In this document: in pieces, positions 33,153-41,328 of the stretch
How the letters are laid out: each line of letters opens with the position of its first letter
Numbering within the stretch: position 1 is the first letter of the stretch
Assembly: GCA_965215165.1 (NCBI GenBank)
Contig: CBDCCX010000006.1
Location: forward strand, 434,001-498,000
DNA length: 64,000 bases
Direction of reading: 5' to 3'
Origin: JANQRZ01 sp965215165
GTDB lineage: Bacteria > Bacteroidota > Rhodothermia > Rhodothermales > JANQRZ01
Notes under the pieces: generated by a model
Database searches by the model: none
What the model saw: the letters and a program-made list of their open reading frames with translations, nothing else
Told to the model about the DNA's origin: nothing
Position numbers and translations under genes: made by a program

Positions 33153-34143
33153 AGTTGAGCCACCCGGCGAGGTCCCGGGCGAAGTAGGTCAGGACTAGGT
33201 CGGCCCCGGCGCGGCGGATGGCAGTCGTGGCTTCGAGCGCGGCAGCGCGGAGGTCCACCCACCCGCGCTCGGCGGCGGCGTGCAGCATCGCGTACTCGCC
33301 CGAGACGTGGTAGGCGGCCACCGGCACGTCGGCGATTTCTTTCACGCGCCAGATCACGTCGAGGTAGGCGAGCGCCGGTTTGACCATCACCAGGTCCGCG
33401 CCTTCGGCCAGGTCGAGGCGGACCTCGCGGAGCGCCTCGCGGGCGTTCGCCGGGTCCATCTGGTACGTCTTCTTGTCGGTCGGCACGCCGTCGCGCGCGC
33501 GGGGGGCCGAGTCGAGCGCCGCGCGGAAGGGACCGTAGAAGGCGGAGGCGTACTTGGCCGAGTACGACAGGATCGCGGTGTCCTCGAACCCGTCGCCGTC
33601 GAGCGCCGACCGGAGCGCGGCGACGCGGCCGTCCATCATGTCGCTCGGCGCGATCACGTCCGCCCCGGCCTCGGCCTGCACCACGGCCATCGCGGCCAGC
33701 ACGTCCAGCGTCTCGTCGTTCACGATGCGGCCGTCGCGGACGACCCCGTCGTGCCCGTCCGACGAGTAGGGGTCGAGCGCCACGTCCGAGATCACGACCA
33801 AGGCGGGCGCGGCGGCCTTGACGGCACGGATCGCGCGGGGGAAGAGGCCGTCGGGATTGAGCCCCTCGGTGCCGACGGCGTCCTTGAGGGCGTCCGGCAC
33901 GGCGGGGAAGAGGGCGATGGCTGGAATGCCCAGCTCCGCGAGCGCCTGCGCCTCCTCCACGAGTCGGTCCACCGAGAACCGGTATTGCCCCGGCATCGCG
34001 TCGATGGCCTCGTGCACGCCGTTGCCCTCGACCACGAAGAGCGGGGCGACGAGGTGGTCGACACTCAGCGTCGTCTCGCGCGCCATCCGGCGGACCGCCT
34101 CGGTGCGGCGAAGCCGGCGCGGACGGTGGGGCATGGCGGGCAT
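33151..34143 (-). CDS. hemB: Delta-aminolevulinic acid dehydratase (porphobilinogen synthase)
   Basis: 330 residues. The two Schiff-base lysines are in SYSAKYASAFYGPFR and DLVMVKPALAYLD. The segments GVHEAIDAMPGQYRFSVDRL, VISDVALDPYSSDGHDG and APSDMMDGRVAALR are typical. It condenses two ALA molecules to porphobilinogen in heme synthesis. The aspartate/histidine metal-ligand region (DVALDPYSSDGHDG) lacks the cysteine-rich zinc site, so it is likely a magnesium-dependent type. The start may be the ATG at 34143 or 34134. Confidence 0.95.
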   Translation of the reverse strand: MPAMPHRPRRLRRTEAVRRMARETTLSVDHLVAPLFVVEGNGVHEAIDAMPGQYRFSVDRLVEEAQALAELGIPAIALFPAVPDALKDAVGTEGLNPDGLFPRAIRAVKAAAPALVVISDVALDPYSSDGHDGVVRDGRIVNDETLDVLAAMAVVQAEAGADVIAPSDMMDGRVAALRSALDGDGFEDTAILSYSAKYASAFYGPFRAALDSAPRARDGVPTDKKTYQMDPANAREALREVRLDLAEGADLVMVKPALAYLDVIWRVKEIADVPVAAYHVSGEYAMLHAAAERGWVDLRAAALEATTAIRRAGADLVLTYFARDLAGWLN

Positions 34144-34147
34144 GGCG

Positions 34148-34585
34148 TCAGGATTTAGCGAGGCGGAGCCAGGCGCGGCGGTAGCGGTCGAGCCGCTCGC
34201 GGTCGGCCTCGGTGAGGTCGCCGAGGCGGCGGACGTCGAGGTTGTCCTCCACGTCGGCCAGCTTGACGGCGCGGGCGATGGGGTGCGTGGCGACCCGCGT
34301 AATGAAGGCCTCGTAGGCCTCGTCCTCGCGCCGCGTCAGGCAGTCGACCGCGATGACGACTTCGCGCGGGAAGCCGCGCTGGCGCAGGGCCGCGAGCGTC
34401 CAGTCCGAGTCCTCGAGCACGTCGTGCAGCACAGCCGCCATCTGCTCGGCCTCGGTCTGCATCTGGACCATCAGGCGGAGCGGGTGGAGGATGTACGGCC
34501 GGCCGGCCTTGTCGGTCTGCCCCCGGTGCGCGTCGAGCGCGAGTTGGACAGCGTCTTCGAGTGTAGCCATCGGTTTACCTGCCAT
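34148..34585 (-). CDS. HD domain protein (RelA/SpoT-like hydrolase domain)
   Basis: 145 residues: DAVQLALDAHRGQTDKAGRPYILHPLRLMVQM...AEQMAAVLHDVLEDSDWTL...ARAVKLADVEDNLDVRRL. The H...HD...D metal-binding pattern of (p)ppGpp hydrolase-type HD domains is complete (AHRGQ, LHDVLED, KLADVEDN). It lacks synthetase and regulatory domains, so it is a small alarmone-hydrolase-like protein or a phosphohydrolase of unknown substrate. Its ATG overlaps the cysS stop (TGATG), indicating translational coupling to cysS. Confidence 0.8.
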   Translation of the reverse strand: MAGKPMATLEDAVQLALDAHRGQTDKAGRPYILHPLRLMVQMQTEAEQMAAVLHDVLEDSDWTLAALRQRGFPREVVIAVDCLTRREDEAYEAFITRVATHPIARAVKLADVEDNLDVRRLGDLTEADRERLDRYRRAWLRLAKS

Positions 34586-36123
34586 CAGGTCCCTGTTCTT
34601 TTGCGCCACGTCGTGCCGGCGGGTGCGTCCATCACCTCGACCCCGAGCGCGTCGATCTCGTCGCGGATGGCGTCGGCGCGGGCGAAGTCCTTGGCCGCGC
34701 GGGCCGCGACGCGCTCGGCGAGGAGGGTCTCGACCTGGGCGGCGAGTGGGTCGGCGGACTCGGCGTCGGCGGTGTCGGCCGTGTCGGGGTAGACGATGCC
34801 GAGGAGGTCGTTGATCTGGACGAGAAAGACTCTCGCCGTCTCGGCGGTGGCCGCGTTGAGGTCGCGCCCGTGGATGCGGCCGACCCCGTCGAGCACGGCG
34901 GCGAGCGCGCGCGGCGTGTTGAGGTCGTCGCACAAGCCGGCCAGGGCGTTCGCGTAGGCCGCATCGAGCGCCTCGGCAAAGGCCGGGTCGGGATCGCCCG
35001 GTCGGGCGTCGGCCTGTGGGAGGAGCGTGTCCCAGGCGTGCCGGATGCGGGCGACGAGCTTCGAGGCGGCCTTGAGGCCGGCGTCGGTGAAGTTGAACGG
35101 CTTGCGGTAGTGGCCCGAGATCAGCGCGTAGCGGACGGCCAGCGGGTCGATGCCACGTTCTTTGACCAGGTCGCGGACGGTGAAGAAGTTTCCAGCCGAC
35201 TTCGCCATGCGCTCGCCCTCGACCTGGAGGAACCGGGTGTGGAGCCAGAGGCGGGCGAAGGGCGCGTCGCCCAGACTCTCGGCCTGGGCGATCTCGCACT
35301 CGTGGTGGGGGAAGATCAGGTCCTCGCCGCCGGTGTGGACGTCGATGGCGTCGCCGAGGTAGTGCCGGGCCATAACCGAGCACTCGATGTGCCAGCCGGG
35401 GAAGCCCCGGCCGCCGGCGGCTCCTTGCGTGAATGGGCTGTACCACTGCATCAGGTGGCCTGCCCCCGAGTCCGTCGATGTCTTCTTCCAGAGCGCGAAG
35501 TCGCGCGGGTCGCGCTTGGCGGCGTCGGTCACCACGTCGCGGCGCTCGGCCGCTGCGCCGGTCGCGAGGTTTTCAGCGGCGACGTTGCCGCTGAGCCTGC
35601 CATAGGCGGGAAAGCTCGGGACGTGGAAGTAGACTCCGTCGTCGGTCTCGTAGGCGTGCCCGGCCTCGATCAGCTTCTCGACGGCTTCGATCTGGCCGGT
35701 GACGTGCTCGGTGGCGCGGGGGCGGACGTCGGGCTCGAGCAGGTTCAGCGCCTGCCAGTCGGCGAGCAAGGCGTCGGTATAGTGCCGGGCGAGGTCGTAG
35801 CTGTTGGCGAAGCGCGCGCCCTCGCGCTCGAGCGCGGCGGCCATCTTGTCCTGGCCGTCGGCGTCGGCGAGGTCGTCTCCGGTGAGGTGGCCGACGTCGG
35901 TGACGTTGCTCACCATCCGCGTCTGCCAGCCGAGCGCGCGCGCGGTGCGGAGCAGGAGGTCGGTGGTGAGGAACGTGCGGAAGTTGCCGATGTGGGCGTA
36001 GGAGTAGACCGTCGGCCCGCACGAGTAGACCCGCAGGAGCGTCCGGCCCTCGGCGTCGCGCTGCGTCGGCTCGACCGGCTCGCGCTGCCGGGTGAGCGTG
36101 TTGGTGAGGCGGAGCGGGGGCAC
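34585..36123 (-). CDS. cysS: Cysteinyl-tRNA synthetase
   Basis: About 512 residues from a GTG at 36123 (PPLRLTNTLTRQREP). The zinc Cys and HIGH motif are in VYSCGPTVYSYAHIGNFRTF, the second zinc cluster in GFPGWHIECSVMARHYLG and the ECEIAQAES-type helix, and the KMSKS-equivalent reads GERMAKSAGNFF (Met-Ala in place of Met-Ser). The family length is normal. A longer version from a TTG at 36165 adds residues without homology character. It is coupled to the downstream HD-domain gene. Confidence 0.94.
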   Translation of the reverse strand: MPPLRLTNTLTRQREPVEPTQRDAEGRTLLRVYSCGPTVYSYAHIGNFRTFLTTDLLLRTARALGWQTRMVSNVTDVGHLTGDDLADADGQDKMAAALEREGARFANSYDLARHYTDALLADWQALNLLEPDVRPRATEHVTGQIEAVEKLIEAGHAYETDDGVYFHVPSFPAYGRLSGNVAAENLATGAAAERRDVVTDAAKRDPRDFALWKKTSTDSGAGHLMQWYSPFTQGAAGGRGFPGWHIECSVMARHYLGDAIDVHTGGEDLIFPHHECEIAQAESLGDAPFARLWLHTRFLQVEGERMAKSAGNFFTVRDLVKERGIDPLAVRYALISGHYRKPFNFTDAGLKAASKLVARIRHAWDTLLPQADARPGDPDPAFAEALDAAYANALAGLCDDLNTPRALAAVLDGVGRIHGRDLNAATAETARVFLVQINDLLGIVYPDTADTADAESADPLAAQVETLLAERVAARAAKDFARADAIRDEIDALGVEVMDAPAGTTWRKRTGT

Positions 36124-36195
36124 GAGGAGTGAGGGAATGGAGGGAATGGAATAAAAACCAAGCAAGTTAACGAGACGTTTACTCTGCCCACTGCC

Positions 36196-36609
36196 TCACG
36201 GCCTGACGTGCCGGCGGGCCGCCTGCTGCATCCGCTGGAGCATCGCGGCCAGGCCGCCCTGCCGGGCCGGCGTCAGGCTCTCGGCCAAGCCGGCGTCGGC
36301 GATGAACGACGGGTCTACGCCGACGACCGCCTCGGGCGTCTCGCCGTCGAGGCCGCCCACGAGCATCGCGACCATGCCCTGGGCGATTTGGCCCTCGGCG
36401 GCGGCGCGGTAGCGCATCCGCCCGTCGCGGTGGCGGGCGTCGAGCCAGACGCGGGAGACGCAGCCGGGGACGAGGTAGGTGTCCACCTTGCCCTCGTCGG
36501 GATAGTCGCCGAGGGTGTCGGCGTAGTCGAGCAGCAGCAGCGTCCGCGTCATCTTGTCGAGTGAGCCTAGCTCGTCGACGGCGGTTTGAAGCTTCGGAGG
36601 CAGAGGCAT
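36196..36609 (-). CDS. sufE: SufE family Fe-S cluster assembly protein
   Basis: 137 residues from the ATG at 36609. LLLLDYADTLGDYPDE is followed by the conserved sulfur-accepting cysteine in LVPGCVSRVWLDARH and by RYRAAAEGQIAQGMVAMLV. SufE takes persulfide sulfur from SufS and delivers it to the SufBCD scaffold. No other suf genes are in the window. Confidence 0.9.
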   Translation of the reverse strand: MPLPPKLQTAVDELGSLDKMTRTLLLLDYADTLGDYPDEGKVDTYLVPGCVSRVWLDARHRDGRMRYRAAAEGQIAQGMVAMLVGGLDGETPEAVVGVDPSFIADAGLAESLTPARQGGLAAMLQRMQQAARRHVRP

Positions 36610-36773
36610 GGCAGAGGGGGAAGGAGGGAGTCTAGCGAACAACGCGCTGCCGTGCCGCCGTGCTCCGGGGCGCGGCAGTGAAGATGGGGCGGAATCCGGC
36701 GCACGCCTCGGGCTCCGGGCGCGAAACCTAGCTCCCCCTCACGGCCTAGAACCCATCGCCCTTCTCCGCCTCC

Positions 36774-37844
36774 ATGTCTCGCGCCGCCGCCCTCCTCTCG
36801 ACCGACCCGCACCGCGCCGCCGAGGTTGCCGGCTTGGTCTACGTCACCGACCGCGAGCCGGGGATCACCCGCCGGCGTCGCGGCCGGGGGTTCTCGTACC
36901 ACGCGCCGGACGGGTCGCTCGTGCCGGACGCCACGCGCGACCGGATCGAGGCGCTCGTGCTCCCGCCCGCGTGGGGCGAGGTCTGGATCTGCTCGCAGGC
37001 CGACGGGCACCTCCAGGCCACGGGCCGCGACGAGCGTAGCCGCAAGCAGTACCGCTACCACGCGCGCTGGGCCGAGGTCCGCAGCCGGGTCAAGTTCAAC
37101 CGCATGGTCCCCTTCGGCGAGGCCCTCCCGGCCATCCGCCGCCGCGCCGAGCGCGACCTGGGCCAGCGCGGACCGGGCCGGCACGGCCTCGGGCGCGACA
37201 ACGTCCTCGCCCTCGCGATCAGCCTGCTCGACCAAACCCTCATCCGCATCGGCAACCCGCAGTATGCCGCTGCCAACGACTCCTTCGGGCTGACCACGCT
37301 CCGCGACCGGCACGTCGCCTTCGACGGGGCCGAGGTCCGGTTCTCGTTCGTCGGCAAGAGCGGCAAGGAGCACGAGGTCGCCCTCCGCGACCGCCGCCTC
37401 GCCCGGCTCGTCAAGGCCTGCCGCGACATCCCCGGCTACACGCTCTTCCAGTATTACACCGACGCCGGCAAGGACGCCATCGGCTCGGGCGACGTGAACG
37501 CCTGGCTCCGTGAGACCACCGGCGAGGACTTCACCGCGAAGGACTTCCGCACCTGGGGCGGGACCGTGCTGGCGGCAAAGGCCCTCCGCGCGCGCGGCGA
37601 GGCCGAGGACGAGGACGCGGCCGGCCGGCACTGCGCCGACGTCATCAAGGAGGTCGCCGCCGGGCTGGGCAACACGGTCGCCGTCAGCCGGAAGTACTAC
37701 GTCCACCCCGACATCGCGACGGCCTACTGCGACGGCTCGCTGCTGGCGGCGATGACGCGGCGCAACGCGGGCAACACGCCGGCCGGGCTGGAGCCGGACG
37801 AGGCCGCGGTCCTCTCGGTCCTCCGCGACCGGCTCGGTGGCTAG
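36774..37844 (+). CDS. DNA topoisomerase IB (poxvirus-type)
   Basis: 356 residues. The N-terminal domain has YVTDREPGITRRRRGRGFSY and LVLPPAWGEVWIC. The catalytic domain has RDNVLALAISLLDQTLIRIGN, the Arg/Lys core FSFVGKSGKEHEV and DFRTWGGTVLAAKAL, and the nucleophile Tyr309 in SRKYYVHPDI. It relaxes positive and negative supercoils through a 3'-phosphotyrosine intermediate. Type IB enzymes occur patchily in bacteria. Composition here is like its neighbours. Confidence 0.92.
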   Translation: MSRAAALLSTDPHRAAEVAGLVYVTDREPGITRRRRGRGFSYHAPDGSLVPDATRDRIEALVLPPAWGEVWICSQADGHLQATGRDERSRKQYRYHARWAEVRSRVKFNRMVPFGEALPAIRRRAERDLGQRGPGRHGLGRDNVLALAISLLDQTLIRIGNPQYAAANDSFGLTTLRDRHVAFDGAEVRFSFVGKSGKEHEVALRDRRLARLVKACRDIPGYTLFQYYTDAGKDAIGSGDVNAWLRETTGEDFTAKDFRTWGGTVLAAKALRARGEAEDEDAAGRHCADVIKEVAAGLGNTVAVSRKYYVHPDIATAYCDGSLLAAMTRRNAGNTPAGLEPDEAAVLSVLRDRLGG

Positions 37845-37921
37845 GCCGTGTGACACGTGGCACCGCACGATGCCGTATCGTGAGAGGGGTGGGCGTCAGG
37901 AAATCTCGCCGGGAGGGTGCT

Positions 37922-40264
37922 ATGGTTCTACTGCTCTTCGCCGCCGTCGCGGCGGCCGTGTGGGGCGTTCGCGTGTTGCAGCGCCACACGTACTTCACGC
38001 AGTACCTCTACTTCTGCCGGTTCTCGGTGCTCGTCGGTCTGGCGCTGGCGGTCGTGCTGCCGTCGGGTATGGCGGCGTGGGCGGCTCCGCTGCTCGGCGG
38101 GCTGGTCGTGCAGACGCCGACCGGCCTCTTCCTGACGACGGTCGCGGCGACCTTGACAGCCTGGGTCGTCCTCTTCACCGCCACGCGCACCATCGAGGTG
38201 GCGAAGCTGACCTCGAAGACGCACCTGCCGTTCGTCCGCCGGACCGGCGTCGCCGGCGACTCGGAAGAGGCCGAGCCGAGACGGGTGCACCGAACGGCCG
38301 GGGGACGGCTGAACCTCGGCGAGGCCCCGTGGCTGGTCCGGGCCATGGCGCAGCTCCACGATCTGACGCGGGACGAGCACGGCCGGCCGCTGCACCGGCT
38401 GGCGCTCTACGCGCTCCTCGCCCTCCCGCTCGTCGTGCTCGTGCTCGTCCGGAGCATCCAGGACGATCCGGCTGCGCTCGGGTGGTACGGGCTGGCCGTC
38501 GTCGCAGGCGTGGCCGTGGCGGTTGGGGTGCGGTGGCTGACCGTGCTGCGCCCGCACCGAGCCGGGCCGTCGAGCCGCCTTGGCCGGGCCGCCGACCGGC
38601 TCGCGCGCTGGGTGCTGACGGCCCCGTACCTGCTCGGCATCGACGAGGACGAGGTCGTAGACGAGGACGGCGTAGACGAGGACGCGCGCGCGCGGTGGCC
38701 CGCGCGGCCGGAGGACGAGGTGGTGAGCAGACCTGCGCCAACGCCGACCGTGCGGCTCCGGGCGCATCGCCACGCGCTCTACTTCGCCAGCACCGGCATC
38801 GCGCTGATGGGGGTCCTCTGGTTCTGGACGCGCCCGCAGGCCGGCGTCCCCGCCGTGCCGGTTGTGGTGCTCCTGCTGGTGCTGCTGTGCGTGTGGGCCT
38901 TCGTGTTCAGCCTCCTCGCCTCGGCCTACGACGAGTACCGCGTCCCGCTCCTGACGCTCTCCCTGACGGTCTTCTTCGGGGTCTACTGGCTCGGCGACGT
39001 GGACTACTACTACCGCCTGCTCCCGACGCCGCCCGGTGCGCCGCCCGAGGCGGCGCTCGCGCCGCCCGATGCGCTCGCGGCCTGGCAGCTCCGGCAGCGA
39101 CGCCTCGGCGAGGCCGACTCCGTCCTCACGGTCGTCGCCGCGAGCGGCGGCGGGGTGACGGCGGCGCGCTGGACGGCCGAGGTGCTCACGCGCTTGGAGG
39201 AGGGCCTCGGCCCGGCCTTCAGCCGCTCGCTGCTGGTCGTCAGCGCCGTCTCGGGCGGCAGCGTCGGGACGCTCTACTTCGTGGACCGCCTGGCCGGCTC
39301 GGCCGCGAGCTCGGCGTGCCGGGCGGCGGCGACGCCGGACTCGGTGCTGGCCGAGGTGCGGTCCGCCTCGGGCCGGTCGAGCCTCTACGCCGCCGCGCAC
39401 GGCCTCGTCTTCGGCGACATCGCCCGGAGCGTGCCACTGCTCCGGCTGCGCGACCGCGGGCGGCACCTCGAGGAGGTCTGGCACCACCGCATGGCCGACG
39501 GCACCGCGACCCTCCGCGACTGGCGCGCCGACGTCCGCGCCGGCTGCCGCCCCGTCACCGTCTTCAACGCCACCATCGCCGAGACCGGCACGCCGTTCCT
39601 GCTCAGCCCCGTCGACCACACCGCCCAAGCCCCGCCGCACTTCGCCGGCCTCTACCCCGACCACGATGTCTACGTCGCCACCGCCGCTCGCCTGTCGGCG
39701 ACGTTTCCCTACGTCAGCCCGATCCCGCGTCCCAACGGCGAGGGACTGTGCCCGTGCGACGCCTACCACCTCGCCGACGGTGGCTACTACGACAACTCGG
39801 GCTTGGTCAGCGCCATGACGTTCGTCGACGAAGCCCTGCTGCCGCCGGAGGCGCCCGACAGCCTGGCCTCACCGGTCCGGCGGATCGTGCTCGTCCAGGT
39901 CCGCGCCTTCGACAGCGACACGCGCGCGGCGGACACAGAGTCCGGCTGGAAGTACGCCTCGTTCGGGCCGCTCGTCACCCTGAGCAACATGCGCAACGGC
40001 TCGCAGCGGCTTCGCAACCAGAGCGAGCTGAGCCGGTTCATCCGCGACCTCGGCCACCGGGGCGTGGCCCTCGACACGGTCGCCTTCAGCCTGTCCGAGC
40101 GGACGCTCCCGCTGTCGTGGGACCTGACCGGGCGCGAGGAGCAGCGCATCGCGTGCGCCTGGCCTCGCCAGGAGGCGAGCTACCGCGCCGTCGCCAAAGC
40201 GCTCGGCGTGTCGCAGCGCCCGTTCCCCCCAGGCGACGCGCGGTGTGGGGAGGAGGGGTTATAG
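37922..40264 (+). CDS. Membrane-anchored patatin-like phospholipase
   Basis: About 780 residues from the ATG at 37922. The N-terminal ~350 residues hold several transmembrane helices in two groups (VLLLFAAVAAAVWGV; SVLVGLALAVVLP; ALYALLALPLVVLVLV; then VVVLLLVLLCVWAFVFSLL). The C-terminal patatin domain has the oxyanion loop VVAASGGGVTAA, nucleophile Ser447 (SAVSGGSVGTLYF) and catalytic Asp619 (ADGGYYDNSG). It is expected to hydrolyse lipid acyl esters at the cytoplasmic face of the membrane. The multi-pass membrane fusion is unusual among patatins. A GTG at 37850 would extend the N-terminus. Confidence 0.82.
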   Translation: MVLLLFAAVAAAVWGVRVLQRHTYFTQYLYFCRFSVLVGLALAVVLPSGMAAWAAPLLGGLVVQTPTGLFLTTVAATLTAWVVLFTATRTIEVAKLTSKTHLPFVRRTGVAGDSEEAEPRRVHRTAGGRLNLGEAPWLVRAMAQLHDLTRDEHGRPLHRLALYALLALPLVVLVLVRSIQDDPAALGWYGLAVVAGVAVAVGVRWLTVLRPHRAGPSSRLGRAADRLARWVLTAPYLLGIDEDEVVDEDGVDEDARARWPARPEDEVVSRPAPTPTVRLRAHRHALYFASTGIALMGVLWFWTRPQAGVPAVPVVVLLLVLLCVWAFVFSLLASAYDEYRVPLLTLSLTVFFGVYWLGDVDYYYRLLPTPPGAPPEAALAPPDALAAWQLRQRRLGEADSVLTVVAASGGGVTAARWTAEVLTRLEEGLGPAFSRSLLVVSAVSGGSVGTLYFVDRLAGSAASSACRAAATPDSVLAEVRSASGRSSLYAAAHGLVFGDIARSVPLLRLRDRGRHLEEVWHHRMADGTATLRDWRADVRAGCRPVTVFNATIAETGTPFLLSPVDHTAQAPPHFAGLYPDHDVYVATAARLSATFPYVSPIPRPNGEGLCPCDAYHLADGGYYDNSGLVSAMTFVDEALLPPEAPDSLASPVRRIVLVQVRAFDSDTRAADTESGWKYASFGPLVTLSNMRNGSQRLRNQSELSRFIRDLGHRGVALDTVAFSLSERTLPLSWDLTGREEQRIACAWPRQEASYRAVAKALGVSQRPFPPGDARCGEEGL

Positions 40265-40426
40265 AGCGTGTGGACAATCAACGGCGGACGGCGTTTCGGG
40301 CCGCTCCGGGCCGCTTCCGCGTTACGCTCAACGCTTGATGCTACGCTACGGCATCTGGCTTCTCGCGGCCTCGAATCGCCCGCGGATCGACCTCGAAACG
40401 CTTGGCCTAGCCGATGTCCACGCGTC

Positions 40427-40945
40427 CTAGCGCTGTCGCAGAATCTCCCACACGAGGTGCCGCAGCTCGGGCACGATCAGCCGGTCAGCGGCGAGGCGGA
40501 CAGCGTTCTGCGAGCCGGGGCAGCAGAAGAGCAGCGTCTCCGCGCCCTCGGTGCCGTAGACCCCCGCCGTCGCCCTCGAGAGCATCGCGCCCGCGCCGAT
40601 CTCCTCGAACGAGAGCATCCGGAACAGCTCGCCGAAGCCCGGCAGCGGCTTGACGATCAGCGCCTCGGCCACCTCGACCGTCGTGTCGCGCCGCCCGATC
40701 CCCGTCCCGCCCGTCGTCACGACCACCTCGACCGCGCCGGCCCACGCGGTCAGCTTCGCCCGAATCGCCTCGGACTCGTCGGGCACGATGGCGTAGGCCG
40801 CGACCTCATGCCCGGCCGCCTCCAGGCGCTCGCGCAGCAGCGCCCCGCTCCTGTCGGTCTCGGCCGTCCGCGTGTCGGAGACGGTGAGGACGGCGCACAC
40901 GACGGGCGTGTCTTTCGCCTTGCGCTTGTGCTCGGCGTAGCTCAT
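40427..40945 (-). CDS. moaB: Molybdenum cofactor biosynthesis protein MoaB
   Basis: 172 residues of the MoaB/Mog fold: AVLTVSDTRTAETDRSGALLRERL, VVVTTGGTGIGRRDTTVEV and the PGFGELFRMLSFEEIGAGAMLSRATAG signature. It adenylylates molybdopterin in molybdenum cofactor synthesis, or is a paralogue that does so. No other moa genes are nearby. About 160 bases between the patatin gene and moaB contain nothing recognisable. Confidence 0.92.
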   Translation of the reverse strand: MSYAEHKRKAKDTPVVCAVLTVSDTRTAETDRSGALLRERLEAAGHEVAAYAIVPDESEAIRAKLTAWAGAVEVVVTTGGTGIGRRDTTVEVAEALIVKPLPGFGELFRMLSFEEIGAGAMLSRATAGVYGTEGAETLLFCCPGSQNAVRLAADRLIVPELRHLVWEILRQR

Positions 40946-40950
40946 GCCGG

Positions 40951-41274
40951 TCAGTGGGAGAGCGGGGGAGGAGAGAGGGGGACAGCAGGCTCACTCTCTT
41001 TTGCTTCCGGTCCCTCGCCGAACCAACGCGGTGGGTCGTGCCCGTGCCCGCCCCACGGGTTGCACCGCAAAATCCGCCAGCCGGCCAGGAGGCTTCCGCG
41101 CACCGCGCCGTACTCCCGCAGCGCCGCGATGGCATACTGCGAACACGTCGGCGTGAACCGGCAGCTCGACGGCAGCCACGGCGAGAGCGCGAGCTGGTAG
41201 AACCGCACCACGCCGACCAACGCCCGCCGAGGCAGCGCGCCGGTCCAGCGAAGAACGGAGGAGAGGGAGACCAT
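40951..41274 (-). CDS. yidD: Membrane protein insertion efficiency factor YidD
   Basis: About 107 residues from the ATG at 41274. The conserved YidD core ALVGVVRFYQLALSPWLPSSCRFTPTCSQYAIAAL...LRCNPWGGHGHDP is intact, including the three conserved cysteines. The amphipathic protein associates with the inner membrane and aids YidC-dependent insertion. An alternative start at 41307 would be encoded by the intergenic palindrome at 41279-41302, so it is unlikely. Confidence 0.92.
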   Translation of the reverse strand: MVSLSSVLRWTGALPRRALVGVVRFYQLALSPWLPSSCRFTPTCSQYAIAALREYGAVRGSLLAGWRILRCNPWGGHGHDPPRWFGEGPEAKESEPAVPLSPPPLSH

Positions 41275-41278
41275 GCTC

Positions 41279-41302
41279 GTAGGGGCGACCGGCCGGTCGC
41301 CC
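41279..41302 (+). repeat. Truncated copy of the GTAGGGGCGACCGG palindrome
   Basis: GTAGGGGCGACCGG followed by CCGGTCGCCC, then divergence. It matches 24 of the 28 bases of the perfect palindrome at 10513-10540. It lies just upstream of yidD. Confidence 0.75.
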
Positions 41303-41328
41303 GCCATCGGTGATCCGGCTCCAACGCC

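Noticed and set aside
37928..39769. Long minus-strand open frame opposite the patatin gene
   Set aside because: It is an Arg/Gln/His-rich shadow product. The plus strand has the patatin catalytic motifs.
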